Assembly: GCA_004194705.1 (NCBI GenBank) | Contig: SADC01000068.1 | Coordinates: forward strand, 203,036 to 267,035 | Origin: Ditylenchus dipsaci | Lineage: Eukaryota > Nematoda > Chromadorea > Rhabditida > Anguinidae | Length of the DNA: 64,000 nt | Direction of reading: 5' to 3' | Shown here: one piece after another, positions 48,307 through 60,784 of the stretch | Layout: every line of letters begins with the position of its first letter | Numbering within the stretch: position 1 is the stretch's first letter | Position numbers and translations under genes: made by a program | Notes under the pieces: model-generated | Seen by the model: only the letters and a program-made list of their open reading frames with translations | Told to the model about the DNA's origin: nothing | The model's database searches: none

Positions 48307-49115
48307 TGGGTAACGCTTTTAAGTAGTCCTGTTGCACCATTAATAATTTGTTTTTAAAAAATATTTATCGAGTCGAGTTTGTACTCAGTTGAAAGTTCTT
48401 TCAATAGCGGAGGACCTTTTATTTTTAGGTTTGGGGTTTGCTGTAATAAAATTTGATATTTTGCCTCTTGAAGTCTAAAATTGGTGTTTTATGGGCAAAT
48501 ACTATGAGTGGTAACAGTGCTGTAACGGTGTCGATGCGGCAGCGCACCAGCATCAGTGGCATCATCACCGCTGGCACTGGCATCAGTGCCGGTGCAGTGC
48601 CCGGCACCAAAAATTTTTTAGTCGGTGCCCTGTGCGGTGCCCGGTGTCGTGATTTGAAAGTCGGTGCCCGGTGCCAAGATTTTTCAGGTTAATGGCATGT
48701 ACGACTAAAAATGTAAAAAAAATATGGTACTAATCGGAAAGTACTACTGCCGAACAACTAGCAACACAATCTTTTTAATGTCATTTTTTTAATGTTATTA
48801 CTTCTTTTCTAAGTGCATGTTCATTGTTTGTTTCGTTCGTAGTACGAAAAAATTCGGTGCGGCGCTGGCACCAGCATCTCACCGGGCACCGCACCGTGCC
48901 CGGTGCGGTACCTGGTGCCGAAATTCTGAGATTTACAGCACTGGTGGTCACGCTGCACCATCAATAACTTCTTTTTGAGAAATATTTTATTAGGCGAGTT
49001 CGTACTCATTTGAAAGCTGTTTTGACGGCGGAACACCTTTTATTTTTAGATTTGGGTTTGCTGTGAAAAATTTTGAGATTTTGCTCTTTAAATTTGAGAA
49101 TTGGAAGTTTTGTGG
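48307..49115. repeat. Diverged direct repeat pair flanking a GGTGCC-word element
   Basis: 48307-48515 and 48950-49115 are same-direction copies (CACCATYAATAA, CACCTTTTATTTTTAG-like, GGGTTTGCTGT). Between them is a CAGTGCTGTAA...TTACAGCACTG element of GGTGCCCGGTGC words (about 48516-48948) whose ends resemble those of the hAT transposon at 30499. Confidence 0.6.
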
Positions 49116-49773
49116 GAAAATCTACAAAAACTTTTTCGAATTGGCGACAATTTTCTGTAGATATCGCCGAGCCTCTTAGCCTCCATACGACTCTCTAAAT
49201 ACATTTTATGATCAAAAGTACTTCTCAAAATCATGTCTAAGATAAGTGAGTGCGCGCAACTCTAACTCTCGAGCCCCCTGCGCCCCTTCGGGGCTTGGAG
49301 TTGAGATGCGCACACCCACATACCTTAGACACAAATCACTCGAAAGTGACTCTGGATGCATGAAAAACATGCATACCAGAATTATTTATGCGGTAAGCCC
49401 CAGTATTCAAAACTATGTTCAATATCTAGCATTTTTAGCTATATTTTGCTTAAAAAGGTAAAAATGTGGTCAAAAATACGCTAAAAAGACCATCTACCCC
49501 AAGTGGTGGGTGGCAAATTTTTTTAATAAAATTCAACTTTTGTTATTCAGAAATTTTCAAGCAGAAATTTCGGGTCACTTTTCAAAAAATCCGAGTATGG
49601 GGGAGGACTAAAGAAGACCCAAAAATAGTGCGCTATCAAATATTTCTTCAAATATTGGTTCGTAACAAATTTTCCTATCGCCAAGTGAATGATTTTATTT
49701 GTGCAATCACCCATGAAGGTGCTTTCTTGCTTATTCACCTTGTCAGCAATACACCGTAATTTTTCTTTCGCAG
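49116..49773. other. Repeat and upstream part of the duplicated locus
   Basis: 49355-49440 (GACTCTGGATGCAT, TTTATGCGGTA) is related to 29938-30012. 49677 onward is homologous to 38418 onward. Confidence 0.45.
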
Positions 49774-49959
49774 GTTTATGTAAATTGTGGGCCTAATGCC
49801 GATGTCTCTATAATAGACGTGCGTCAATTATTTGCTTTGGGTGAGCACTATAATGTGGATATCAATGGCCTCAACGAATCGTCTCCAAATGATTACTTCA
49901 ATTTTTATGCATTAGATGATAAATTTGTTGTCTACCTGGATAAGTCTCCTGAGCAATGA
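49774..49959 (+). CDS. Duplicated exon family member B (unknown domain)
   Basis: After the acceptor TTTCTTTCGCAG, 62 codons read VYVNCGPNADVSIIDVRQLF, then ALGEHYNVDINGLNESSPND and DDKFVVYLDKSPEQ to TGA. It is a clear paralogue of 38519-38776. The preceding 100 bases also align with 38418-38518, so the duplication is genomic, not retrotransposed. Confidence 0.5.
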   Translation, partial: VYVNCGPNADVSIIDVRQLFALGEHYNVDINGLNESSPNDYFNFYALDDKFVVYLDKSPEQ

Positions 49960-50315
49960 ACATTTCGACAGCGAGTCGTTTCTGTAATCTTTGTTCGTAT
50001 AGTTTTTTTTGCACGATTGAGAGCTGTTTGAAGATCAACCACCGTCAGCGCAAAGCAGAATGTATTGGTCACCGCGTTTTTTTTGGATCGACTTGGCTTT
50101 GTACTTAGCAGGCAGCTCTTGCTTGACTACGGCCCAGATTATTGTGCTATTTCAAATATTCAAGGTGACTTTTGAAGAATATTATTCACATTTTCTTCGT
50201 TTCAAAGATTTTAGGGCAAATTTTTCGATTTTTCAAGGATTGAGCTCAAGCAGGCGTTTTCACAGAGAGCGCTGATTATTTCCACCTTGAACAATTCTCG
50301 TAACATAATTTTCAG

Positions 50316-50723
50316 GATGCATACGCTCTTGTTGGTCCTCCTTATCATTTGTTTGGTAAAACTATGCTCTTTTCTGCTGAAGCTTCTGATGATTTATTCT
50401 TTCCTGTTCTCGATGGTGCGTTACGAATAAGGTCTTTCTCTGAAGATTTTGTATATTTTATGATGGAGAGCTGTTTGTGTATTTTAGAGCAGAGTCTTGT
50501 TCAGAAACCCGTAGCTGGTGTGGGAGTAAGGGGTGTCCACGAAGCAAAATACTCCAACTTCGACTTGTTCACAAAATCGGAGTTGGATTATTTGTTTTTT
50601 GATGACATTGTTTTAGCCAAAACATTTTCATTCTTTGACCTCTTAATTGGTCAGACTCAAGGTATACATTTCCACACACCAGCAGTTGAGTCCAAATATA
50701 ATGCCACCTTTTCAAGTTCGTGA
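50316..50723 (+). CDS. Possible further exon of the same gene cluster
   Basis: After the acceptor ATAATTTTCAG an open frame reads DAYALVGPPYHLFGKTMLFS, AEASDDLFFPVLDGALRIRS and on to TGA at 50723. It starts with the same x-A-Y pattern as exon A. A GTGCG donor is possible at 50415, so the real exon may be only about 100 bases. Function is unknown. Confidence 0.35.
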   Translation, partial: DAYALVGPPYHLFGKTMLFSAEASDDLFFPVLDGALRIRSFSEDFVYFMMESCLCILEQSLVQKPVAGVGVRGVHEAKYSNFDLFTKSELDYLFFDDIVLAKTFSFFDLLIGQTQGIHFHTPAVESKYNATFSSS

Positions 50724-52481
50724 CCGCCCAGGGTTCGACACTTTTGAATTTTTGTAAATTAATTCAAATTGCTGAGGAAATTTCGTATACTGAGGTGCCT
50801 CAGAATAAAAATTTTTGCTGAAAAAGAGTGCTTTTTAAAAAGTAAGAAAAGTTACACAAAAAAGTACTACGATCTGTCTTGAGTTTCTTGAAAAGAAGTT
50901 AAACTTAAAAAGGAATGACAGATGTACTGTCACCTGTGAATGAATAGTTAACTGTGGATGTGCTGTTAACTGTAGTTTCCTATTTCATATCTTTAATTCC
51001 GGTCATTTTATTTTATCATACACAAAATTTGGTTATTTTGATATGTTTATTGATGATATTTGAAGTTGGTTGAATAAAAATTGATTGATGGGAGACATTC
51101 GGAAAATGACCGAAAATGCCCGAAAATTTGGAAAATGCCCGGACATATGCCCGGGCACATGCCAGATTATTGAATGCCCGGGGCATAAGACAACCCTATT
51201 TTAAACCATTTGAAAAAGACCCTGTCAGATTCCGCTCAAGACAACAAAAATTTGGCTAAAAAGACTCAAAATTCATTACAGGGTGTCCCAGAAAAAAAAA
51301 CCACCACATTTTGAAAGCACCTTAGAACTAATTTTTATTTTTAGTTTTCTATGCATAAATGTCATCTTGTAGCCCTTAGAAATGAAAAACATGCCTCTAA
51401 TCCACTTTATGTTTCATGTGTTTCTATAAGCCTTCTGACATACAACAATAAATTTACAGATCATGTGAATAAAATTATCAAAAATTTCTCAAAAATTAAT
51501 AAAGTATATTTCTTGTTGTATTCCTGGTGCTGCGAGTCTTACCCTCGAGCTTGCTTTAGACTATACCCCAAGTTAAACGACTTTCACTTTACATTACCTT
51601 AATACCCTTGAAATTAGTATTATCTTTTCTATAATAAATCAGTACCCTGTATTTTGCGGAACGATTGCTAGAAGGTTGGTTGAGCGATCTCCCAGTAATG
51701 AATATGAAAACCAAAGTGTGATAGTCTAGGTAGCTCATTGCCAAGAGCATCGAAATCCGCTCAAAGTTAGCAGTGGGTTCGATAGTGGATTTCCAGTCGA
51801 AGAATTTTTTTCAACCTCAACTATTTTGTGTCAATTCTTTTTAAATTAAGCTGGTAAACACTATTTTTAGAATCCAAAATATTCTCTTCGGCATTAAGCA
51901 CCTTTTTCTATACACCTCTGTGTTACCGCCTACTTCTGCTGTTTTTAAGATTCAGATAGACTCGGTCCCCAGGGTGTACCAGGGTATCAGGGTACTAAGG
52001 TATCTTAAACCGAAGTTTGACTGTGCATATCTTCAACTTGTTGACCAAGAAAACCATTATTTGTTGAACAGGTGTATGTCGAGCAGGATTAAAAAATATT
52101 TACGTGAACGATGGGTCTAAAAAATGCTATTTTTAAATTTCTGGTCTTTTCCTTAATTGAAATTGTAAATAAAAAATAGCCTTAACCCTGTAATGCTAGT
52201 AAAAAAACGAGTAGGGGGGATTATTAAAAGAGGAGGATTAATAGAGAAAGTACGGGAAGTGCTGCTGTTTTCAAAAACTATTGTTTTTGAATCGATTTTT
52301 GTTAAATACAGACTTCTTTGTCAGTTATGGCTGGTATTTTCAAGTGATTAAAAACAACATTTTACTAAGTGAATTTTTATTTGAAACAGAAAAATGTGTC
52401 TGAGACAAAGACTCATGAAAACTGGTATCAGGGAAACTTGTTGTTTAATTATTTATACTTTTCGTCAATGATTTTATCAAT
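50724..52481. other. Intergenic repeats
   Basis: 51110-51195 is a GCCCGGGCA word repeat ending GACAACCCTA. 51281 begins an ACAGGGTGTCCC repeat. Nothing else is recognised. Confidence 0.35.
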
Positions 52482-52561
52482 CTATTCGTAGTATTTGTCA
52501 TTCTCCTTCCACTGTCGTTCAATGTCATCCATAGCTGTGTGTTTGAAGAGGTGAATCGAGT
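52482..52561 (-). CDS. Terminal exon of an unidentified gene
   Basis: The acceptor TTATATTTCAG is followed by 80 bases encoding SIHLFKHTAMDDIERQWKEN, then DKYYE and TAG. The amino-acid composition and the good acceptor look genuine. The upstream exons on the minus strand could not be traced; a piece at about 53608-53567 with an acceptor and a donor is a candidate. Confidence 0.4.
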
Positions 52562-54789
52562 CTGAAATATAAGAAAAGTGGTTAAGCTTGAATTGAACTT
52601 TTGATCAGTCAAAATGCTGGTCAACTTCTGAAATTGACCTTACCATTGCTTAGAGCTGGATGCTGACTTTTTTTTTAAATAATCCAGGAAAATCTTATAT
52701 ACCATTCAAAAATGAAAAAATATGTTTTAAATGGTAGTTAACTTCACAAAAATGTGACCGTAATATTGACACGATACAGGGCTTTCAAAGTCCATCACCA
52801 ACTTTTGTCACACTCGTTATAATCTCAAAAACACAATTTTTGCTTGCTCCACCTGTATTTTGAGCCTTGCTTGTTCAGGATTTATCCACAGACCAAGATA
52901 TCAATTTAAAAAAATTTTTTCGTTCACAAATTTCGAAAATCGGCTTACAAAAAAGCTATGGTCAAAACCAAAATTCTAAAAATTTTGAAGCTCCCTATAT
53001 TTATACTTTTAACATTTCGACCTGCTCTATTGTCGTGGATCAATCTCCTCTGCGTCTTCATTCTGTCCACATCTTTTAGTGTTTTCAACTTTTCAATGAG
53101 ATCTTTTTTAATTCCATAGCTAAAATTTACAGCTATCGAACGATACCAAATTCGCTCATTTTGCTTGTATTTTTTCAATGTCAAAATTAAAAGTTAAATT
53201 TTCTCTGCTTCAGTCATTGTTTTACTCAGCGAAAAAAAAGTTTCAATGGTTTATCGAAAAGGGTGAAAGCGTGACAAATTTCGGCGCTTAGAGATTAAAA
53301 ATCGCTGTAACCCGCAGCAATCAAAGACTGCTATAAGTAAAACAATACTGCTTGTAAGTCAATTAAAAAAGAACTGAAGCAGATTATGCATGAGCGAATC
53401 TGTTAGTTTGTTTCCTGATCTCCAAATAAAATAAAATTTGCAAGTTTGGTATCGTTTTATCGCTAAGAATAGTCAAACCTCAAATTTCAAAAGTTATGGC
53501 CAAAATAAAGATGCAGAATAAAATTGGCCTAGCCTGCCAACGTTTGAAATTTACCTTGCGCTCAGAGCATGATGATGTAAGTGCAGTAAGTGAGTGTCTT
53601 TGGAGTGTCTGAAAAAAGGAAACTGAGATTAATATTGCGAGTTGGTTGATTAGTACTGTGAACTTTTAAGCATGCTACATTCAAAACACGAACAGCGTAA
53701 CGAAAATTCCAATGATATCATACAAAAACAGTTCAACTTTCACAATTCCTAGAAAAATCAATGTTCGTGAAAGCTTGTTAAGTGATGCGATCACGGAACA
53801 TGCTGCTTTGTTGGTTTGAAAAATAGTTTTGCAAGAGCTTTTGAAGCTACCAAAATAAATGTTATTTTTCTTTTTAGTAAAAAATTTAAGGATGGAAGAT
53901 GGCGCATTTCGGGACGGGAAAAACTCCCAAAAACGCTCCGGACAAGACGAGACAGGACGTCCCGACCCATTAATATATAGGAAAAATGGGAGAATCACCC
54001 GGGACGCGACAGACTCAATTTTTTTGCGCGACAAATCCTGGACGGGAAAAAACATGAAGATGTTAGGGACGGCGCGTCTCGTCCCGACCGTCCTCCGTCC
54101 CTAAAAAAATGCCCGACAAAAATAAAAAAAATCTTTGTCTGAAATCATTTAAAAGTTTTGTTACATTGTTCTTTTACTATGAAGTTGAAAAGGGATTGAC
54201 TTTAAACAAAGATTTGACATAAAATTGTAAAAATAACAATTATTCAAATGGCAAAAAATTTAAGATTTATTTTTAATTTTTATACCTGCAGTTTTTATTC
54301 CTCTGCATTTTAAAAGTAAATTTTAGCAAAGAAATATATATTTGTGAACGCGTCTTATAAACCATCCGCGAATCTTTTAACCAAATCTTTACCTGAGCTG
54401 ATAAGATATGATATTAGTCTGCTACTCAATCATGTTTTTATTACAAAATTTGAAAGTTTTAGAAAAATGGATTGATAAAATCTAAGTCTTTGCGATATTT
54501 AAAAGCTAGATTGGCGAATAGAATAGACCGAACATTTCGAAAATTTGAGCAAAAGAACCTTGACCCAGGCAAGAATAATCTTGCGCTGGTTTCGGTTTAG
54601 CGAGGGTTGGACCGAAGACTGTTTTCGAGAAGATCACTATATCTCGGATTGGCGATATGGCAAACATATTTTGTATTCAAATAAATTTGAGCAATAAGTA
54701 TGTGATGGATAACTGAATCATTAGCAAAAACAACATTTTTTTAACTTTTTTATTTAATTAGCCCCATCAAATAATCTATTCAAAAGAAT
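52562..54789. other. Mostly repeats; possible small exons
   Basis: 52780-53000 resembles the CAGGGTG family interior. 53889-54105 is a GGGACGGGA word repeat like that in fozi-1. A short piece at 53608-53567 may be an exon of the 52.5 kb gene. Confidence 0.35.
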
Positions 54790-55319
54790 CTATTTCTCTG
54801 CTTTAGTTCTGGAATATTTATTGTCGATGTCAAGCTCCTGCTCCTTCTTACTAATCTCCATCTCCCTACAAAGCATCATGTTGTCCAAAACCCTCTGCAT
54901 CTTAAAGTCTCGCTTCTCATTGGTCTTCTGTAAAAGAAGCACACTGTGCTCCAAGTGTTGAGTTTTATACTGGCCTATCAATACACCAGCACCCAAGAAC
55001 ATGAGACAAGACGCTGCTGCAGCCAACATTGACGCCACCCATTTGTTTCCGATGGAAGAAAGTTCGAGGCCTCAAGTTTGTGTTCTTTTGCTGGGCTAGG
55101 ACTCAAGACAAATATTGGGCTAACAGGCTTGGCAATCTGTGTCTGAAAAAAGAAAAAAATTCACTATGGCACAGGTTTTGCCAATGGGAATACGTTTAAA
55201 TGCTGATGCCAGGTGAATTTTATAAAAAACGAATACTTTTCAAATTTAAGTTTGTTCACTGCTCTTACTTCAAATGCATATTGCTTTTGGCCAAGAAAGG
55301 AAACAATTTTCGCACTCAT
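54790..55319 (-). CDS. Small membrane protein with coiled coil, two exons
   Basis: Exon 1 (55319-55269) encodes MSAKIVSFLGQKQYAFE. Exon 2 (55142-54790) continues TQIAKPVSPIFVLSPSPAKE, and after a one-base shift at about 55042 (AAATGGG) reads VASMLAAAASCLMFLGAGVL, then a charged helical tail ending SRTKAEK. One membrane segment near residue 50 is followed by about 60 residues of predicted coiled coil (HLEHSVLLLQKTNEKRDFKM). The order suggests an organelle membrane protein, but this is inference and no family is recognised. The single break lies in a homopolymer and is probably an assembly indel. Confidence 0.6.
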
Positions 55320-57974
55320 TTCACGCAAATATTTATGTAAACAATATCAAAGTTAAATGCTGACAGTTTTTAATTAGTCAAAAGTAAAGTATGTAATATA
55401 ACTAGTGTTGGAACCGAGTATCGATCGATAGATTCGAAAAATATTTTATGTCATTTTTTGAAAAATTTCAATCCTCGTTCTTGGTTTTCGCTCCACCCCA
55501 TAATTGCCAACACTTGATATCACAATAAATTGTTATGAACTGAGGAATAAACTTTTTTGAAAACTAACATTGAGGGCAGAACATTAGAATAGGATTTACA
55601 AGAGACTATCAGATCGTAAAATGATCAATAAAATTTTCAAAAAAGCATTGCGAACGAAACGCCAGAATTGTTTTTTGTTCAATTGTTCGCCAAAGATAGT
55701 CCAATAGTCTTTTTGGAGTCTTTCAACAAAAATTTCAACACTTGATTTCTATACCTTGGACGAAAAAATGCTATTTCACTGAGTGGAAAAATTATGGAAA
55801 AGTAACTATGGCAAACTGCCTTTCTGGCGAACTGGCCATACATCGCAGTAGACTATTTAGTGGTTCGGTTTTGCTTGGTAGTATAGTTTTTTTAACTAAA
55901 TTTTGTCATCATAAAATTCTTGATTGAATCTCTCTGGTACCCGTTTTTAAAAATACTTTCATTGGCGATAGACATGGTTTTGAAGGCCTGCCCTCAGTGA
56001 CTGAGGGTTTTTACTCAGAGCAAGTGAGGGGTCCAAATGAAAATTTCTTTGATCTCATCTACATTTTTGAAACAGCATCTATTTTTTCAACAATTTTTCT
56101 AGTAGCCTGGAATCTTAGCTACATGATGGCACCAACTAAATAATTGTTTAAAAAAGGTTATAGTCATTTCCAACTTAGGGATCAGAAAAAATCCTCACTC
56201 ACTGACCGGGTCCGAGTCTTGAAATTGATATAAAAATTAACCAACCTTGATCTTTTTGTTAACGCATCTTCTAGAAGCCAAGATGAGAGTAAAGAGCATT
56301 TTTTATCTTTAAATTTATCTATATAATGGATGAATTGACATCTGAAAAGCATTTGTAATCACAGCGGCACATTTCAAAAATACATAGAATTGTATTTTAT
56401 TGTTTCTTTCCCGTTGCTCTTTTCGAAATTTGTTTGTTTTTCCAAAAATGTGGGTAGTGTTTTCAAGGCTCCATTTTGAATACTGCAGTCAAACCTAGTT
56501 AAATTGACACCTACGGAGATTAGCACCTAGGTGCAACTGTAACAAAAGTGTCACTATAGCTTATCAAATTAAAGATATTTTTCTTTGTCGAGACCGCCTC
56601 AGAAGTATCACTGCAACGAGAGTGTCACAGCATCCAAGTGTCACTATAACCAGGTTTGACTGTACTCTCTGAGGGGGTGGTAAAAGCCGTCTTTCAAATC
56701 TACTACATTTTGATTATAAACGGCAGACATGAACAAGGCAAAAGCTTTACACCAGCCTTTCTCTCCTAAATTAACAAGATACAGTGAAACAGATTAATGT
56801 GTAGTCAATGTAGCCTACAGTCTTAGCTAACAAATTGAATAAATCGTGCTAAAATAAATCTTTGATTTGTAAAAGATTTAATATATATTGTTGTGCAAAA
56901 ATTATTCGGTACGAGTTTTTTTAGTCATAGATTTGAAGGAAACAATAATGAATAGAAAAGGTGGTAATAATTAGTTTTGGTCTCATTCGAAAAAATAGAC
57001 AATTCTAACTAAGTTTAGAGTTACAGATGTGGGATTTTGAAGTTGTATTTGAAGATAAGTTTTATTAAAAGTTCATGTCTGAGATATTGTAATTCTTATA
57101 TTTTTGTGGATACCAGTGGCGTACGCAGGAATTTCTGACGGGGGGGGGGGGCACCAGGCCATTTTCAGGACATTTTACCTACACCGTTTTTCAAATTTCG
57201 AGGCCATTTTACCTACACCGTTTTCGGAAAAATCTGACGGGGGGGGGGGGGGTGGGGGTGGGGACTTGGTTTGTATCACCTAAGACTCTACCAATTATAT
57301 ATATAAAATGCCTCAAAAAACTCACTTTTGGCTCTGGCCGAATAGTGTACTTTAGCCGTTAGGTGCATAATTTTACAAGTTTTCAAATAACCAATCAACT
57401 TCTCATTTTCCTCTATGCGGCTTTATCGAATTTTATCCCCCAAAAAAATTAAGCATTTCATATGCCCTAAAAACGATAGAAACGGCTAAGAAAAGGCGTG
57501 CCTATAAAATATATAAATTAGAGAAATGCTCAATGAGCTATTTGATAAAAAAGACATTTGCTCAAATAATGGTTTGCTCAAATATCATATTTGCTCAATC
57601 ACCTGTTTGAATATGTAATTGTTTGGCCAATCGTATATTTGGTTAAAGAACATTTGCTCTAGCCCTGTTTATCTCAGAAATCATGATGATCTTTTCGGGC
57701 GCAACACCCATACCAGGATAGGTACATATTCTGAGGGTTCATCTGTCTCCAAATATCGAAAATTTTAGTTTCTACATTATTTGAAAGTACTTTCAAAGCA
57801 TGGTATCCTACACAAAATTTTACGCTGAACATGGTTTGACAATACTGAAACTGCGATTTTAATGACTCCGATTCCAAAACCTCGCGTGGGCACCCAGGGC
57901 TTAGGCGGATATTAAGCTGGGTGGCTAAAAAAAAAATTATTCAAAATCGGAAGTAAATCATTCATTCTAACATA
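55320..57974. other. Intergenic AT-rich repeats
   Basis: Includes the MITE at 56486 and G tracts at 57142 and 57240 beside CAGTGGCGTACGCAGG (57113), a hAT-like end. No gene is seen. Confidence 0.35.
56486..56662. mobile_element. CAGTCAA family MITE, AAATTGACAC type
   Basis: CAGTCAAACCTAGTTAAATT on the left and CCAGGTTTGACTG then TA on the right; AAGTGTCACTATA repeats inside. Confidence 0.6.
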
Positions 57975-58043
57975 CAGTCAACCCTCGATACAACGATACC
58001 CCAAGGGACCGCCTAAGGGTATCGTTATATCGAGGCTTGGCTG
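57975..58043. mobile_element. CAGTCAA family mini-MITE, 69 bp
   Basis: CAGTCAACCCTCGATACAAC and the complement ATATCGAGGCTTGGCTG leave only a short loop, TA on both sides. The whole element is a hairpin. Confidence 0.75.
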
Positions 58044-59165
58044 TACCAGAACAACAATATTCAACAAAAGCACTTTTATTCTATCAACAACACTAACACG
58101 TCATGAATTCAAAATAACCGGCCATTTTACAACTCTAGTAAAATGCAACATCGGAGAAACAACAAATAAAAACTAAATATAACAACTGAATTGAGCAGTG
58201 CAGAAAAGAAAAATGTATTTTGTAAGAAAAAAAAGCGTTTAAAATTGAAAAACTCTTTATTTTTTTTCTTGAAAATGATCTTAATCGAAGTATCGTTATA
58301 CCGAGATTGCTTTTATTAGTCGGGAGTCCCGACTAATAAAAGGTCAAAATAAAGGCAGCGGTAATTTTCTTATAAAAAAGCGAAATGGCGGCCAAATGAG
58401 GTGCGGCAAATGAGTAGTAACCGAGAAATAAGTCTTTGGAGTCGAGGAGTGTCTTATGGAGAAGAACATCTTTTTACAGGATAAACGTTATGTTTAAATA
58501 AATTCTGATTACTTTGGGTAAAAAAGTTGCGGTTATTATGGTTATCAGATTACAGGGGCTTATAATCAAAATTGAACGTTGAATAAGAAGTTTCAGGGAA
58601 TAATATGAGAAAAATGAAAATAAACTGCATAAATAGAAATACAGATTCGGAGCTGAGGAACGAGAACTTTTTCTGCTTGAAGATTCACAAGATGCTGAGC
58701 GGTAGGACTTTATTTGAAAATTCCTTTAAATAATTATTCATTTAGAATTCTACTTTTCGGGCGAGAACGAAACAATAACTGGTCAAGCCGGATGAAGGTC
58801 GTTAGTCTAGTCTAACACTAACTTAAGCTAACAGTTAGCTTTAAACTAACCTTGCACTAAAGCAGGGCTCCCAAGTTTTTTTTTCAAAAATAAGTACATT
58901 TTCTAAAAAAAATAAGATTTTTGGCCCAAAAATAAGTACATTTTGAAATTTTGCTTTTTCGTAACTTTATTAGATAACTTATCCTTAAATATCGCCATTT
59001 GTCATCAAATTCTTTATTCAATCAGAAAAACCAACAATAACAACCAATAAATTAGCAACAGCTAAAAGTACTTTTCCCAACTTCTAATCTTGGTTAACAG
59101 AACATTGCTTTTCAAATTTATGTCGTAAACGATTTTGAAAACTGCGAATAAAATAAGAAAACGGA
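58044..59165. other. Intergenic, nothing recognised
   Basis: A relic of the CATTTGGCC foldback lies at 58394-58430, and CTAACACTAACTTAAGC words at 58810-58860. Confidence 0.35.
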
Positions 59166-59445
59166 CGAGACTTTTTCTGCCACTTTTGGCTTTTTTCTGC
59201 GACCTTTTGCTTTTTTGCCACCTTTTGCTTTTTCCTGCCACCTTTTGCTTTTTTCTGCCACCTTTTGCTTTTTTCTGCCACTTTTACTTTTGGTTATTAT
59301 TCTTTCGACCCAAAGAAGTCTTCTTTTGCACCAAATCACCTTGTTTAAACCAAACCATATGAAACAATAAAAAATAAGGTATGCACCCAGGTGGATTCGA
59401 ACCGGTGGCAGAAAAAAAGCCAAAAGGTGGCAGAAAAAAGCTTTT
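59166..59445. repeat. TTTTCTGCCACCTTTTGCTT tandem array with inverted partner
   Basis: Five to six units of about 21 bases (59172-59290); two units in inverted direction at 59403-59443. Lys-rich ORFs here are artefacts of the array. Confidence 0.7.
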
Positions 59446-60784
59446 AAACCAAAACTCGAAAAAGGTGCAGAAAAAGATTTATCCGTAAGAAAACATTGAG
59501 TACACAAACAAAAAATTCAAACAAAATTCACTTTAATTTATTTAAAAATCGTAATTAAAAATTTATTAATCAAACGTGAAAAAAAAATTTGATCCAAGTG
59601 GACGACCACTTGGATATTCACCGCCGAGGTTGCTGGTTGGAATCCACCTGGGTGCACACTTTATTTTCTACCGTAATTACAGATATATAAAGACTAATGT
59701 TTGACCTTTCAGGTCATTTGGGTGAATATACCCCTACTCTTGAATTACCTGGATATCAACCTGTCCAGATGGTACCCAGCCCTAGATTGGGGATTAGGTA
59801 GGTAAAATCGCACTTTTGGTCTCAACAAATCGAATTCTTCACAAATTTTTTAGTGTGGAAAAATGTATTTTTTTATTTAAATTAACTTTTTCATTTTTAG
59901 GCCATCCAGGTGGAGATCCACCTGGCCAGTGATACCTACACCGAGTATCGAAGTTGGGGTGTGTAAAATCGAAACTTTGGGCTTAACAAACCCGATTCCC
60001 CCCCCCCCCCCTAGAAAAATGGCTTATTTTTTATTTTTAAGAAATTTTAATTTTTCAGGTTTGGGTTTGGTTTGGGCATTTAGGGTGGTTTGGGTACTTT
60101 GGTGGTTTAGGATGGTTTGGTGTAGATTGGACCAATCTAAAAATATCATTTACCTAGATCCCACATTGAAATCAGTAAAAAAAAAAAAAAGTCGTCGGGA
60201 AAATTTCTAATCCCCTATCAGAACATTGAGAAAAGGGAAAGTACAAAAAGTAGAAAAGTTCTTAGAAAATCGGGATTTAAGAAAAGAATGCCTTAGCAAA
60301 TAAATTCTTAGCAAATAGGCGCCTTATCAAAAAACTTTTTAGCAATTTGTCGCTTAGCAAAAAAAAACCCTTGGCAAAATGACCGCTTAGCAAATCGACC
60401 ACTTAGCAAAATGCCGCTTAAATTTCGGGGTACAGCCATTTTGAAGGTGTTTTCAATTTGAGCCTTTTTTAAACTTTTTAATAGAAATTATAACACTGTT
60501 ATAACAAATTAAAAGAGGACACACTTTAGGGGGGGGGTTTGACTAGAAAGTGGAATTTTGCGACCTTAAGTTAATTTTTATTTTCAATCCCTGATTTTTT
60601 TACAGCAATCAAAATTACCATGAATCCACCGACGAAAAACATACCAGATAAAAGTTTCGAAATAAATAATTTTCGAAAAAATTTGCTCTGGTCCAATTCA
60701 GGAGGGTCCTGGAAGTTTTCGGAACTGTTTCAAAACTCATGTTTTCATCAGTATTCTAGTGGACATAGTTATATGCAAGTTTAG

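Noticed and set aside
51351..51602. 83-codon ORF
   Set aside because: Follows an ACAGGGTGTCCC repeat end and lacks gene structure.
59084..59507. Lys-rich basic protein
   Set aside because: Reading of a 21-bp tandem repeat in both strands; not a gene.
59383..59660. tRNA genes with exact B box (59391-59401 complement; 59635 region)
   Set aside because: The pieces are an inverted pair of short CCAGGTGGATTC-like words with no A box or cloverleaf.
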